The notes under the pieces: model-generated
The model's database searches: none
The model's input: the letters and a program-made list of their open reading frames with translations, nothing else
Told to the model about the DNA's origin: nothing
Translations under genes and position numbers: made by a program
Assembly: GCA_014801225.1 (NCBI GenBank)
Contig: JAAVEO010000038.1
Span: forward strand, 26,388-90,387
Reading direction: 5' to 3'
From: Bacteroides sp.
Lineage (GTDB): Bacteria > Bacteroidota > Bacteroidia > Bacteroidales > Muribaculaceae
DNA: 64,000 nucleotides
Shown here: in pieces, positions 43,442 through 53,829 of the stretch
Position numbering within the stretch: the stretch's first letter is position 1
Layout: the number at the start of each line of letters is the position of its first letter

Positions 43442-45235
43442 TTAAAGCTCCTTGGTGTAGGTGCCGGTTACTCTTACTTTAAGGTTGTCAAGTTTGATAT
43501 CCTGTTGGGGTGTGAGTGGCTTGCCGTCGAAGCTCTCGGCAGTGGCGATGAAATGTATGCCGTCGAGATGACGTATATCTCCCACCATTGTGATGGTGAA
43601 AGGTTCATCCTTGGCGTATGCGCTTATCTCTGCCTGAGCCTCCTCCGGATTCATGAGTACGATATCCTTGCCGTCAAGGCCTACGGGGCGTGCTTTGAGC
43701 ACTACGCCGCAGGGAAGATCGGTAGTAGCGGTGGCGCTAACCGAGAAGGATGATACGGCGAGAGCATCGAGATCCTCATCGTTCCAACCATCGTCGGTCT
43801 TCTCGTATACTATGCGTGAGCCGTTGTCGAGAGCGAGAAGTGTCAGGAATGTGTATGTGCCGTCAACACTCTCGAGAGAGCTCCCGAGAGGGAAATCTAC
43901 AGCATCACCCTTGATGTGGGGGGCTGGAAGATCGGAGCTGGCAAGCTCCACATCGAGACGCTCGGGCAGACCCTCGCCTGCGAGGATATAGCTGAGCCCT
44001 GCAAACTCATAATTGGAGCGATTTCCCGCTTCGGGAATATTAAGGGCATCTTGCGGACGTGGGGCAAGTACGAGAGTGTACGGGCCGGTCTTCTTATCAT
44101 AACCGATTTTCATATCGCCCGGTAGACTCTGGCTCGCTACTTCCATGTTATCCTTGATAGATTTTATGGTGAGACCCGATACACATTCGAGCTGATAATC
44201 TCCCGCAGGATTGTTCACTGTGAGCGTGAGTTGCGGGTTACTCATGATAAGATTCGTCTCGGGACCTGCAAGAAAATCGGGAAGATCATCGAGGTTGACG
44301 GCATCGATATCGTCAACGGAAGTGGCATAGTCGATCATACCGCTGAAGCGGGTAGCGGTAAATCCGCTCAGATCATAGTCGATAGTGAAATTAATATCGC
44401 TCAGAAGGTCGGCGGAATTCTTGGGATATACGATAAGGTCGCCCTTGAGTACACCCAATTCGGATGTATAATCGAATTCCTTATTTTTTACTTCAATACC
44501 TTTCGCGCCATACTGTGCGGTGAAATCAACATAATCGGCTACAATTCGGAGAGTGGCGCTGTTCCCTTTGCCGGTAAGAGAAGGTACGGTAAGCAGATTA
44601 TCTTTGATAGTGCCGGCTGCACATGTGGCTTTCATCCCTTTGGGAAGAGTGAGCACAAGATCTTTGAATTCTACACTCTCGGCTGTATTCACTATATCGG
44701 CGGAACTGAGCGTGATGTCGATAAGGAGGCGATTGTTGTCCATGTGGACATTCTTCACCGATTGTATAGCCTCGTCCACATCGTTGATATCATATGTGAA
44801 CCGTGTCTCATCCTCATTGATGACGTATTTCATCGCGGTGCCCGGAGCCTTCTTCAATGAAGCTGCGGAAGGCGCCCCCTGATAAGGAGTGCCGGATACA
44901 GTCTGGCGGATAGGATCAATACCGGAAGGTGAGGATGCCACCACCTCTTTGATAGTGCTCGGATTTGCATGGAAATCTCCGGATTTTTCAATGGCAAAAT
45001 ATTTCTGGTCGCCTACTGTGAGATACTTGATAGTGGCATCGGGGTTATTCTCATCGATGTCTATCACATTGTCGAGGGTGATACTCTTTAGATTGAGAGG
45101 CACCACAAGATCGTTGACCTTGAGCTCTGTTGTGGTATCGATGTCCGACAAATCATAATTGTCGTCGATACAGCCCGGCAACATCAGAAGTGCCGAGGCG
45201 GAAGCCATACCGGTCAGGAAGTAATTGATCTTCAT
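43442..45235 (-). CDS. Large lipoprotein paired with the DUF5723 protein
   Basis: The 597-residue product has a lipoprotein signal ending LMLPGC followed by IDDNYDLSDID, acidic residues that favour surface export. The rest is beta-rich and contains repeated segments of similar layout (about 160-260 and 280-400), without a family I can name. It lies immediately upstream of the DUF5723 gene. An envelope structural role is inference. The upstream gap of 237 bases to galE includes a long hairpin. Confidence 0.7.
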   Translation of the reverse strand: MKINYFLTGMASASALLMLPGCIDDNYDLSDIDTTTELKVNDLVVPLNLKSITLDNVIDIDENNPDATIKYLTVGDQKYFAIEKSGDFHANPSTIKEVVASSPSGIDPIRQTVSGTPYQGAPSAASLKKAPGTAMKYVINEDETRFTYDINDVDEAIQSVKNVHMDNNRLLIDITLSSADIVNTAESVEFKDLVLTLPKGMKATCAAGTIKDNLLTVPSLTGKGNSATLRIVADYVDFTAQYGAKGIEVKNKEFDYTSELGVLKGDLIVYPKNSADLLSDINFTIDYDLSGFTATRFSGMIDYATSVDDIDAVNLDDLPDFLAGPETNLIMSNPQLTLTVNNPAGDYQLECVSGLTIKSIKDNMEVASQSLPGDMKIGYDKKTGPYTLVLAPRPQDALNIPEAGNRSNYEFAGLSYILAGEGLPERLDVELASSDLPAPHIKGDAVDFPLGSSLESVDGTYTFLTLLALDNGSRIVYEKTDDGWNDEDLDALAVSSFSVSATATTDLPCGVVLKARPVGLDGKDIVLMNPEEAQAEISAYAKDEPFTITMVGDIRHLDGIHFIATAESFDGKPLTPQQDIKLDNLKVRVTGTYTKEL

Positions 45236-45378
45236 AAAACTGGTTGTTATTGTTGTGATACTAATACAGTTTATAGTTACAAAGGGAATTTTATATTTGC
45301 AAAGAGAATTGTGAAGATAGATAAAATCAAAATCTTAAAGAATCGAATTCTTATAGAAATCTATTTGTAAGTTGTTTT

Positions 45379-45418
45379 ATTCTTCCGCCGTGCAACTATT
45401 CTTGCACGGCGGAAGAAT
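45379..45418. terminator. 16-bp perfect stem downstream of galE
   Basis: ATTCTTCCGCCGTGCA pairs exactly with TGCACGGCGGAAGAAT around an 8-base loop, 55 bases beyond the galE stop. T-runs are absent on both strands, so it may stabilise the 3' end rather than terminate. Confidence 0.55.
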
Positions 45419-45472
45419 TATAGATCTTATAGATTTTGAAAGTCTATTGAATGGCTTTCAGGTAGAGGGTGG

Positions 45473-46495
45473 TCATTTACCGAGTTTGCACTGCCATCTC
45501 CAGGCGTTGCGCATAGTGTCCTCTATATCCATCTCTGCTTTCCACCCCAGCACTTCATTGGCTTTCTTCGGGTCGGCCCAGATTTTTTCAATATCGCCTT
45601 CGCGACGTGCGCCGATCTTATGGGGCACTTTCACGCCTGTGGCATGCTCGAAGGCATTTATAAGCTGGAGCACTGAAAGACCGTTGCCTGTGCCGAGATT
45701 GAATACCTCTACGGCACGGGTATCCTCTCCGTCGAGCATGCGTTTCATAGCGATAACGTGTGCCTTGGCAAGGTCGGTCACATCTATGAAATCGCGGATA
45801 CAGGTGCCATCGGGAGTGTTGTAATCATCGCCGAATATGGTAAGCTCCTTGCGGATTCCTGCCGCTGTCTGGGTGAGGTACGGGACAAGATTATTGGGTA
45901 CTCCATTGGGGAGCTCTCCAATCTCAGCCGAGGGGTGAGCGCCTACAGGATTGAAATAGCGGAGAAGAATGCTCTTTACGGGTGCGCCGGAAGCTACGAA
46001 GTCGCGGATAATCTCCTCGGAAATCTGCTTGGTATTGCCGTAAGGGGAGGTAGCCTCCTTGATGGGAGCGGTCTCGTCTATAGGATTCACATCAGGCTCT
46101 CCGTATACAGTGCAGGAGCTTGAGAATACGATACCTTTCACACCGTTGGCGGGCATCTCCTCAAGAAGATTGATGAGGGTGACGAGGTTGTTGCGATAAT
46201 AGAGAAGAGGTCGCTGAACGGACTCGCCTACAGCTTTGGAAGCTGCGAAATTAATAATGCCGTCGATGCCGGGATGCTCCTTGAAGAGACGGTCGAGAGT
46301 AGCGAGATCGGTGCAATCACCCTCTACGAATGCCGGGCGTACACCTGTAATCTTCTCGATGCCGTCGAGCACTTTCACATTGGAATTGGAGAGATTGTCG
46401 ATAATCACGACTTCATATCCGGCATTGATAAGCTCTACAGTAGTGTGGCTACCGATATAGCCGGTACCTCCGGTCACAAGAATCTTGTGTGCCAT
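45473..46495 (-). CDS. galE: UDP-glucose 4-epimerase
   Basis: The 340-residue extended SDR interconverts UDP-glucose and UDP-galactose. It shows the NAD loop TGGTGYIGS, VIIDNLSNS, SSSCTVYG and the catalytic YGNTK. Length matches the family. It follows a sugar nucleotidyltransferase gene by 27 bases in the same direction, so the two likely supply activated sugars for surface polysaccharides or galactose use. Confidence 0.96.
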   Translation of the reverse strand: MAHKILVTGGTGYIGSHTTVELINAGYEVVIIDNLSNSNVKVLDGIEKITGVRPAFVEGDCTDLATLDRLFKEHPGIDGIINFAASKAVGESVQRPLLYYRNNLVTLINLLEEMPANGVKGIVFSSSCTVYGEPDVNPIDETAPIKEATSPYGNTKQISEEIIRDFVASGAPVKSILLRYFNPVGAHPSAEIGELPNGVPNNLVPYLTQTAAGIRKELTIFGDDYNTPDGTCIRDFIDVTDLAKAHVIAMKRMLDGEDTRAVEVFNLGTGNGLSVLQLINAFEHATGVKVPHKIGARREGDIEKIWADPKKANEVLGWKAEMDIEDTMRNAWRWQCKLGK

Positions 46496-46522
46496 ATCTA
46501 TATATTATCTTTATGGTATGAA

Positions 46523-47422
46523 TCAGAAAAGGGGAGAGGGGTAGACACCTTCCTCCACGAGTTTCTTGAACTGGTTGACTGTGTCCTCACGGTCGGCGGC
46601 ATAAGTCACGCCAAACCATTTGGAGGGAGTCTCTTTCACCGCGAGTGTAATTTCGTTGGCCTCGATAAGGTCGTTTACAACGGTGGGGATATAGAATTCT
46701 CCCTTGAGTTCACCGGCATACTTGGAGAGGAATTTTACGAATGCCTTCTCGGAATAGCCGAAGTAGTCGGGAGTGAAGCCCCACATATTCATGGAAACAT
46801 TAGCTCCAGCGGGGAATTCTTTCTCTTCACCGTTTAACACATGGATAAGCTTGTCTCCCTTGCGCTCGATGCCATGACATTCTGTCACCCCGGTGAGATT
46901 GCCGTCGGCCGACACTTCACAGAGGCCACGCGATACGCCGCCGTTCTCGCTGAGTGTATTCTCGATGCGGAACCCGATCATGCAATACTCGCCTTTCTTC
47001 CCCTCCATATCGCGGAGTGCCTGCGCGAGAATCTCGAAACTCTCGCGTCCATAGTAATCGTCGGCGTTGATTACTGCGAAGGGCTCATTGATGACGTCCT
47101 TGCCCATCAGTACGGCGTGGCCGGTGCCCCAGGGTTTTGTGCGCTCGGGGTTGCGAGTGAAGCCCTCGGGTATATTGTCAAGATCCTGGAAAACCACCTC
47201 AACGGGTACATGGCCCTCATATTTGGAAACAACCTTCTCACGGAATTCCTGCTCGAAGTCATGACGGATCACGAATACGATCTTACCGAAGCCGGCCTTG
47301 AGAGCATCATATACAGAATAGTCCATGATTGTCTCGCCCGACGGGCCGAGGCCGTCAAGCTGCTTGAGACCGCCGTAGCGGCTACCCATTCCTGCTGCCA
47401 GGATAAAAAGTGTTGGTTTCAT
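46523..47422 (-). CDS. Sugar-phosphate nucleotidyltransferase family protein
   Basis: The 299-residue protein begins LFILAAGMGSRYGGLKQLDG, the nucleotide-binding signature of the NTP-transferase fold, then INADDYYGRESF (Mg-binding Asp) and later SMNMWGF. The branch resembles the nucleotidyltransferases paired with galE or sugar kinases in Bacteroides. The sugar and nucleotide cannot be decided. It lies directly upstream of galE. Confidence 0.88.
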   Translation of the reverse strand: MKPTLFILAAGMGSRYGGLKQLDGLGPSGETIMDYSVYDALKAGFGKIVFVIRHDFEQEFREKVVSKYEGHVPVEVVFQDLDNIPEGFTRNPERTKPWGTGHAVLMGKDVINEPFAVINADDYYGRESFEILAQALRDMEGKKGEYCMIGFRIENTLSENGGVSRGLCEVSADGNLTGVTECHGIERKGDKLIHVLNGEEKEFPAGANVSMNMWGFTPDYFGYSEKAFVKFLSKYAGELKGEFYIPTVVNDLIEANEITLAVKETPSKWFGVTYAADREDTVNQFKKLVEEGVYPSPLF

Positions 47423-47539
47423 TGTCTGATAATCTGTTATTGTTTTTTCTTCCCTCGTCGTGGAAGGCGAGGCATCTGTATCTTTTTTACCTTTTTATAT
47501 CTTTATCTTTTTCTTTTGTCTCTGATTACCGTCTGCTCG

Positions 47540-48679
47540 CTATGTCGGGCGCGAGGTGCGGATAAGTTGGCATAGCCATAGGCTGAGGGAGAACATCACC
47601 ATCTTGCCGTTGGCATTCCCGCTTACATCGCGTATGGCTTTGTCAAATTCCTCAGCCATGCGCTCTACATTGCCGCTATGGATGAAGGGTGCGAATTTTC
47701 GGGAGAAGGCTCCCTCCTCAGCCGTCATTAAGTTGAGCGCGGGTTTATGGAGATTATAGATGAAATTCTCCCTGACCATCCGTGTGCAGTATTCCAGATA
47801 GCGTATCAGTTTGGGACGATTAAGTGAGCCTGTCTTATCGGAAAACTGTTTAAGACCGTCCACTTGTCTGGAATAAGCCATTCTCATCATCCCACGGAAA
47901 TACTCACCGAATTCCTTATTCTCTTCCGCCCCTCTCAATATTCCGATAGCGGCTCCGATTCTTCCCTCTCCGAGTCTGGCGGCTTCGTAGGCGGAGATTT
48001 GATCGGTGTGCTCCTCTTTTTCAAGCCAATGTCCCAATTCCGCAATAGGAAGAGGTTTCATATTGTAAGGCTGTGTACGAGAGAAGATCGTGGGGAGAAT
48101 TAGTTTTGAATCGTTGCTCACAAGGATGAAGAGCGTATCCTCGAAGGGTTCTTCTATAAGTTTCAGCAATTTGTTGGCCGCCTCCGTATTCATCTTCTCC
48201 GGAAGCCAGATTATATAAATCTTGAGGTCTTCCTTGTAAGGCGAAAGTGACGCGGATTCCAGAATCTTCTTAGCCTCCTTCACATTGATGAGCAATTGCT
48301 TATTGCCTGCTTCCTGAAGTTCGCTCCATTGCTCCACAGGCATATAGGGGTAATCCTCGAGCATACGCCGCCAAAGATCGATACAATCTTCAGAGACTTC
48401 CCTTTCCTGAGTCTTGGCCACAGGGTAGACATAGTGCATATCGGGATTATTGCCGCTTTCGTGCTGACGACATGAGGGGCATACGCCGCAACTGTCGCCT
48501 CCCTGTCGATTACTGCAATGGAGATACTGCGCGAGTGCGCGGGCAAGACGCATCTTACCGATACCCGAGGGTCCGGCAAGCAACACTGCGTGAGGAAGTC
48601 GCCCTTCATCGGCCTGACGCCGAAGAGCTGCCTTCACTTCTTCATGACCTGCGACATCTGAGAATTTCATTGGTTGCAA
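47540..48679 (-). CDS. holB: DNA polymerase III delta' subunit
   Basis: The 379-residue clamp-loader subunit has the AAA+ core: VAGHEEVKAALRRQ, Walker-A-like GPSGIGKMRLA, the zinc ribbon with Cys residues in CSNRQGGDSCGVCPSCRQH, IIWLPEKMNTEAANKLLKLIEEP and LPTIFSRTQ. The sensor-1 region is standard. It loads the sliding clamp at the replication fork. An alternative start is Met4 (MKFSDVAG). Its C-terminus is long but within the Bacteroidales range. It is divergent from the AddB-like gene. Confidence 0.93.
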   Translation of the reverse strand: MQPMKFSDVAGHEEVKAALRRQADEGRLPHAVLLAGPSGIGKMRLARALAQYLHCSNRQGGDSCGVCPSCRQHESGNNPDMHYVYPVAKTQEREVSEDCIDLWRRMLEDYPYMPVEQWSELQEAGNKQLLINVKEAKKILESASLSPYKEDLKIYIIWLPEKMNTEAANKLLKLIEEPFEDTLFILVSNDSKLILPTIFSRTQPYNMKPLPIAELGHWLEKEEHTDQISAYEAARLGEGRIGAAIGILRGAEENKEFGEYFRGMMRMAYSRQVDGLKQFSDKTGSLNRPKLIRYLEYCTRMVRENFIYNLHKPALNLMTAEEGAFSRKFAPFIHSGNVERMAEEFDKAIRDVSGNANGKMVMFSLSLWLCQLIRTSRPT

Positions 48680-48760
48680 AATTACAAAATCTTATGCTAT
48701 TTCCCCTATTTTTCCATGTTTTTTTTCAGTGAAAGATCTCTTAACTTAATTATAATGAAG

Positions 48761-48796
48761 TTTGGATAGCCTGTTCGGTCTTTTTTATTATTTTTG
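48761..48796 (+). promoter_or_regulatory. Possible promoter for the AddB-like gene
   Basis: TATTTTTG (48789-48796) matches TAnnTTTG and lies 58 bases before the ATG. TTTG at 48761-48764 is 24 bases upstream, slightly too far, so this is a weak call. Confidence 0.45.
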
Positions 48797-48853
48797 CATA
48801 GGGTTTCCCTATAATTCCTCTCTTCTTCTCACATTACTGCACAAAACAAAATC

Positions 48854-51800
48854 ATGATACCATTTCTCAAATCCGTAGCACAAGCCTACGCTGCCGTTCC
48901 TCATTCTCTTCTGAGCCGCTACTGCTTCCTTTTCCCGAATAAGCGTAGCGCGGCTTTTTTTCGTAAATATCTCGCTGAGTCCTTACCCGAAGGAGAGGCT
49001 CTCCTTTCTCCGCGGCTCGTCACTATCTCCGATCTTATGGAGGAGTTGTCAGGCCTGACTGTGGATTCTCATATCGACCTTCTTTTTTCTCTATATAATT
49101 GTTATGTCTCGCTTATTCGCGGGGGAAAAGTTAAGAATATAGATAGCGCGGAGGATGCCGCTTCCGGCGATCCGCAAGGAAAGGATAATGAGGAGTCAAT
49201 TCCGGATTTCGATTCGTTCGTACGTTGGGGAGAGACTGTGCTCCAGGATTTCAACGATGTAGATCTCTTCTGCGTCGATAATAGGGTGGTGTTCAAGAAT
49301 GTGGAAGATTTTCGTAAGATTTCCGCTAATTATCTTACGGAGGAACAGAAATATGTAATGCGGGAATATTTCAATTTCGAACCCTCCACAGATGAAGTGG
49401 AACGCTTCTGGAACAGTTTTCCTAAGGATAATGGTAAGAACGGTAGTCGCCGTTTCCGTTTGCTTTGGGAAGTGCTTTCCCCGCTGTATGAGAAGTTCTC
49501 GGATCTGTTGGATTCCGAAGGTCTTGCCACACAGGGAGGTGCCTACCGTGTGGCTCTCCGCCGTATTCGCGAAAAGGGGAGGGATATGCTTCCCTTCTCT
49601 CGCATTGTGGTGGTTGGATTCAATGTGCTGACGATGGTGGAATACAATATCTTCAAGGAGTTTCAGAAGATGAAGTGTGAGCCTGAATTTGCAATTGAGG
49701 ATTCCGATAGTTTTGCCGATTTTTTCTGGGACGCCACGGGCCCTGTGCTTACGGCGGAAATAAAGAATTCCGCCTCGCGCTTTGTGCAATTCAATAAAAA
49801 GGAGTTCCCTTCTCCGGAATGGGCGTATCCCATCGTTTCCGCCAGCGATAAGGATTCCTTGCCCGACTTGCTTGAAGCCATAGCTTCCCCCTCCAATGCC
49901 ATGCAGGCAAAGATAGCCGCCGAGATTGTGGAGCGTGATTTGCGCGGAAGCGGTGAGGTGAAGGATTTCTCCGATGCCAATGTGGCGGTGGTGCTTCCGG
50001 ATGAGTCGCTCCTTTTCCCACTCCTCTATTCGCTCCCCGATAACTTGGAGATAAATCTCACAATGGGTTATCCTTTGCGCCAGACCACTGCTTTGACGTT
50101 TGTAGGTCTGTTGCGACGGCTCCTGATGAAGCGTCGCGCTGTGGGAGGCCGCGGAATAGTGGTCTATAAGCCCGACCTTTCCGCGTTGCTCGGTCATCCT
50201 TTTGTGCAGGCTCTCGATGATCATGGACGTCTGCGTCATTTGGGCGATGTTATAGCCTCTTTCCGTGGGTCGGAGATGGGTGTGACGGATATCGTGGAGG
50301 CTATCGGGGTGTGTCCGTTGTCGGATTTCCTTCAGCAGGTAATGACACTTCCTAAGCAAAAGGGAGATCTTTCTGCAGAGGGTGTGGTCAGTATCTTGCG
50401 CCATGTCAATGATATAGTGATGTCCGTAAAGCTATCGCTCCTTTCCGCCGATTTTAAGCGTAGGGAGGTGGCTGAAAAGGGAGTCGCCCCGGATGAAGGG
50501 AAGGATAATGTGACGGTGTCGCCGGAAAGCGGTGAGGAGGTATTTTCCTCTCCGCTCGATATCGCTCACCTGGATATCTATTCCGATGCCCTTCGCCGTA
50601 TGGAAGATGCCATTCTGGAGCGTGGTGTGCCGATGAGCGAACAGACCGCTCTCTACCTTGCCGACCGTTTGCTCGGTGCGGAAAAAGTGGAGTTCGAGGG
50701 TGAACCGTTACGCGGTCTTCAGGTGATTGGTCTTTTGGAGACTCGTGGCCTTGATTTTGAATACCTTGTGATTCCTTCGCTAAATGAGCGTATTTTCCCG
50801 CGTAAGGCCCGTAGCCGTTCGTTTATTCCGGATGCTTTGCGCCATGCCTACGGTATGCCCCCTTCCAACTATCAGGAGAGTCTTTTTTCCTATTATTTTT
50901 ATCGTATGCTATCGCGCGCCAAGAAAGTATGGATGATATATGATGCGAGAGTCTCTACGGGTGGACGTAATTTCGAGCCCTCTCGCTATCTCACTCAATT
51001 GCGTTATCTCCATGCCCCGGATCGTCTTGTCACACGTGAATGTGGTTTCGTCATCCCGGAAAATTCATTCGATCTCGATCCTATCGAGAAGACTGAGGCC
51101 GTGATGGAAAAGTTGTCGGATTTTCTTTGGGATGATACTCCATTTCCGGGATTAAAGGCCGGGAAGCCGGGTGTGAAGAATTTCTCCGCCTCCGCTTTGC
51201 AGCGTTATCTTGATTGTCCCGCTAAGTTCTATTATGAATTCGTGGAGGGGATAAACGATAAGAATACCTTCAGCGAGAATATTGATGCGTTGTCGCAAGG
51301 TAATATCTATCATAAGGTTATGGAGGAGATATATTGCATGGGAAAGCCTCATAATCCCGCCGATATAACTGCTGAATATATTGGGAAAGTAGTCTCTGCT
51401 CCGGAGAAAATCAAGGAGATAGTGCTCCGCGCTGTAGCCACAGAACATTTTGGTGCGGGAAATGGGAAAGATGCCGATCCGGAGGCTGAGATAAAGCAAT
51501 GTATGGAGCGTTTCCCCGGAAGTGTGGATTCTGTGGCGGATGGTATTGTTGACCAGGTGATAGCCACTCTACGCCATGACATGCTCCTTACGCCGTTCCG
51601 TATGCTCGGAAGTGAGGTGAAAGGCACATTACCCCTAACGGTGACGCGTCTTGACGGGTCGGGAGATTTCCGTATCAATATGCGTTTCGCTATCGACCGT
51701 CTTGATGTGGTGAATGTCGTCACAGACAAGAAGTCAGGAGCGAGGGAAACTTTCCTGCGTATAGTGGACTATAAGACCGGTAAGGCTCACAATACGGCCT

Positions 51801-52174
51801 CCGATGTGGAGGGTATATTCTCGGAGTTTGGGGCGAAGAATATGTTCCAGCTTATGCTTTATGCCCGGATGTTGCAGGTTTATCAGTCATTCCCTGGTCT
51901 TAGACATCTTCACACATCGGTGTGCGGTAAGGAGGAAGTGCCTGATGCCGCAATGGAGATTTATGAGGTGGGTGCCATTTCAGGTAATAGCAAGCGAAAT
52001 GTGCCGGAAGTGGATAAAGAAGCTATTCTCCGCTTTTCGCAGTGTGAAGAGGAATACAATCGGATTCTCAATGAAAAACTCAATGAGCTCTTTGATCCGG
52101 CAGTGCCATTCGTTCATACCGACAATCCCCGCACCTGCTCCTATTGCCATCTCCGCACTCTCTGCCGCCGCTGA
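48854..52174 (+). CDS. AddB-like PD-(D/E)XK nuclease/helicase-like protein
   Basis: The 1106-residue protein starts FLFPNKRSAAFFRKYL in the position of a degenerate UvrD-like helicase lobe, continues with LETRGLDFEYLVIPSLNE, and ends with a RecB-type nuclease: LQRYLDCPAKFYYEFVEGI, QGNIYHKVME, RIVDYKTGKAH (catalytic Asp and Lys) and an Fe-S staple CSYCHLRTLCRR. This is the AddB layout in Bacteroidetes; AddAB resects double-strand breaks for recombination. No addA follows in this window: the next gene is an efflux component. It is therefore either an orphan with addA elsewhere or an AddB-type protein with another partner. Confidence 0.85.
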   Translation: MIPFLKSVAQAYAAVPHSLLSRYCFLFPNKRSAAFFRKYLAESLPEGEALLSPRLVTISDLMEELSGLTVDSHIDLLFSLYNCYVSLIRGGKVKNIDSAEDAASGDPQGKDNEESIPDFDSFVRWGETVLQDFNDVDLFCVDNRVVFKNVEDFRKISANYLTEEQKYVMREYFNFEPSTDEVERFWNSFPKDNGKNGSRRFRLLWEVLSPLYEKFSDLLDSEGLATQGGAYRVALRRIREKGRDMLPFSRIVVVGFNVLTMVEYNIFKEFQKMKCEPEFAIEDSDSFADFFWDATGPVLTAEIKNSASRFVQFNKKEFPSPEWAYPIVSASDKDSLPDLLEAIASPSNAMQAKIAAEIVERDLRGSGEVKDFSDANVAVVLPDESLLFPLLYSLPDNLEINLTMGYPLRQTTALTFVGLLRRLLMKRRAVGGRGIVVYKPDLSALLGHPFVQALDDHGRLRHLGDVIASFRGSEMGVTDIVEAIGVCPLSDFLQQVMTLPKQKGDLSAEGVVSILRHVNDIVMSVKLSLLSADFKRREVAEKGVAPDEGKDNVTVSPESGEEVFSSPLDIAHLDIYSDALRRMEDAILERGVPMSEQTALYLADRLLGAEKVEFEGEPLRGLQVIGLLETRGLDFEYLVIPSLNERIFPRKARSRSFIPDALRHAYGMPPSNYQESLFSYYFYRMLSRAKKVWMIYDARVSTGGRNFEPSRYLTQLRYLHAPDRLVTRECGFVIPENSFDLDPIEKTEAVMEKLSDFLWDDTPFPGLKAGKPGVKNFSASALQRYLDCPAKFYYEFVEGINDKNTFSENIDALSQGNIYHKVMEEIYCMGKPHNPADITAEYIGKVVSAPEKIKEIVLRAVATEHFGAGNGKDADPEAEIKQCMERFPGSVDSVADGIVDQVIATLRHDMLLTPFRMLGSEVKGTLPLTVTRLDGSGDFRINMRFAIDRLDVVNVVTDKKSGARETFLRIVDYKTGKAHNTASDVEGIFSEFGAKNMFQLMLYARMLQVYQSFPGLRHLHTSVCGKEEVPDAAMEIYEVGAISGNSKRNVPEVDKEAILRFSQCEEEYNRILNEKLNELFDPAVPFVHTDNPRTCSYCHLRTLCRR

Positions 52175-52198
52175 TTATATTATGAACATATAAAGGTA

Positions 52199-52233
52199 AG
52201 CGCCGCACTCTCATTTCTTGTGAGTCCGGCGCT
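52199..52233 (+). terminator. Hairpin after the AddB-like gene
   Basis: AGCGCCG pairs with CGGCGCT and an inner CACTC with GAGT, with a mild T-rich tail. It lies 25 bases after the stop and separates the gene from the efflux operon. Confidence 0.5.
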
Positions 52234-52320
52234 AATTTTCAATATGAAGATGAGGGCTTGATACTCAACCAAAACGGATGAAAATATGTTAAATACTCAA
52301 ACACACATATTGATTCCGCT

Positions 52321-53766
52321 ATGAAAAGTATCACACTGCTTATCGCCGGAGCCGCTCTATTCAGTTCTTTTCCCGTGGCTGCCGATGATATGACCTCCGG
52401 ACAGTTCTCTGCCGATGAAACGGCTAAGGCCGCCGAGCAGGGAGTCAAGCTTCTGCGTGACTCGCTTCCTCAGTCCTGGACTTACTCCGAGGGTAGGCCC
52501 CAGACTCTTCCTTCCTACGATAAATGGTGGCAGGCGTTTGCCGATCCCTTGCTCGATCAATTGATGGATAAGGCTGAATCGAACAATTTCAATGTTCTTT
52601 CCGCTCTTAAACGCATTGAGGTGGCTCAGAAAGAGGTTGAGCTCGCCCGCTCCGCATATTTCCCGCAGATAAATGCTTCGGCAGGGTGGGGCAGAACCCA
52701 GAATGCAGGTGCTGTAAGCGGTAAGAATGTGCCTTCCTCTGTAGGCTCGTCATTCAGCGTAGGAGTCACTGCCAATTGGGAGATAGATCTTTTCGGACGT
52801 GTGGCTGCCGAGGCAAAAGCGGCGAAGGCCGGTTGGAATGCCTCCCGCGCCGACTATGAAGGAGTGATGGTGGCTCTCTGTGCTTCTCTTGCCAAAGCTT
52901 ATATAAATCTCCGCACATATCAGGCCCAATATGAAGTGGCCATGACTCATATAGCTTCACAAGAGAAGGTTCTCAAAATCACTGAAGCTCGTTTCGAGGC
53001 CGGTATAGGCGATATGCTTGAGGTGACTCAGGCTCGTATAGTGCTCTCTTCCACAAAAGCCACAATTCCCGGTCTGGAATCCCTTATACGTTCCACAATC
53101 AATTCTATTGCTGTTCTTTGTGGCGAATTCCCTTCCGAGCTTACTGACGAATTGGCAAAGACAGCACCAATGCCCGCGATGCCCCCTCTTCCTCCGGATG
53201 GAGTGCCTGCGGATCTGTTGCGTCGTCGTCCGGATGTGTTGCAGGCTGAATTTGATGTGGCTCAGCTTGCCGCTCAAGCCGGAGTGGCCAAGAAGGATTT
53301 CCTTCCTACGCTCTCGATCTCCGGTTCGATTTCAACAGAGGCTCGTCGCATTGACGGTCTGTTTGGAAGCCACAGCCTCGCTTACTCCGTTGCCCCCACA
53401 CTGACATGGACCGTTTTTGACGGTCTGGCTCGCAATATCCGAGTGGCGGAAGCCAAACTGAATATGCAGGCTGGAGTGGACAATTATAATATGACTGTTC
53501 TCAACGCTGCGAGTGAGGTTGAGAACGCCATGAGTCGTATTTCCTCCTCAATTGCGGAGGCGGCTCTGGAGAAAGAAGTGATGGAACTCAGCTCTAAAAG
53601 CCTTGATCTTTCCATGGATCTTTACAAGCGCGGTCTCTCCAATTTCACTAACGTTGTGGATGCCCAGCTGAATTATCTCACATATCAAAATTCATATATC
53701 ACAGCCAATGCCGATGCCATGGTAGCCATGGTGGAGCTTTATGAAGCCCTCGGAGGCGGTTATTAA
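52321..53766 (+). CDS. Efflux outer-membrane factor (TolC/NodT family)
   Basis: The 481-residue protein has a signal peptide (SITLLIAGAALFSSFPVAA) and two repeated OEP halves: the first has NFNVLSALKRIEVAQKEVELAR, the second RRRPDVLQAEFDVAQLAAQAG and DGLARNIRVAEAKL. Helical repeats of this kind form the periplasmic tunnel; the beta strands form the trimeric outer-membrane channel. It lacks the lipobox Cys of many NodT members. It is the first gene of a three-gene RND operon. Confidence 0.93.
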   Translation: MKSITLLIAGAALFSSFPVAADDMTSGQFSADETAKAAEQGVKLLRDSLPQSWTYSEGRPQTLPSYDKWWQAFADPLLDQLMDKAESNNFNVLSALKRIEVAQKEVELARSAYFPQINASAGWGRTQNAGAVSGKNVPSSVGSSFSVGVTANWEIDLFGRVAAEAKAAKAGWNASRADYEGVMVALCASLAKAYINLRTYQAQYEVAMTHIASQEKVLKITEARFEAGIGDMLEVTQARIVLSSTKATIPGLESLIRSTINSIAVLCGEFPSELTDELAKTAPMPAMPPLPPDGVPADLLRRRPDVLQAEFDVAQLAAQAGVAKKDFLPTLSISGSISTEARRIDGLFGSHSLAYSVAPTLTWTVFDGLARNIRVAEAKLNMQAGVDNYNMTVLNAASEVENAMSRISSSIAEAALEKEVMELSSKSLDLSMDLYKRGLSNFTNVVDAQLNYLTYQNSYITANADAMVAMVELYEALGGGY

Positions 53767-53829
53767 TAATCTTTTTTAAATCATATCGCCGCTATGAATA
53801 CACATAAATTGATTTACGGTAGATTTACA

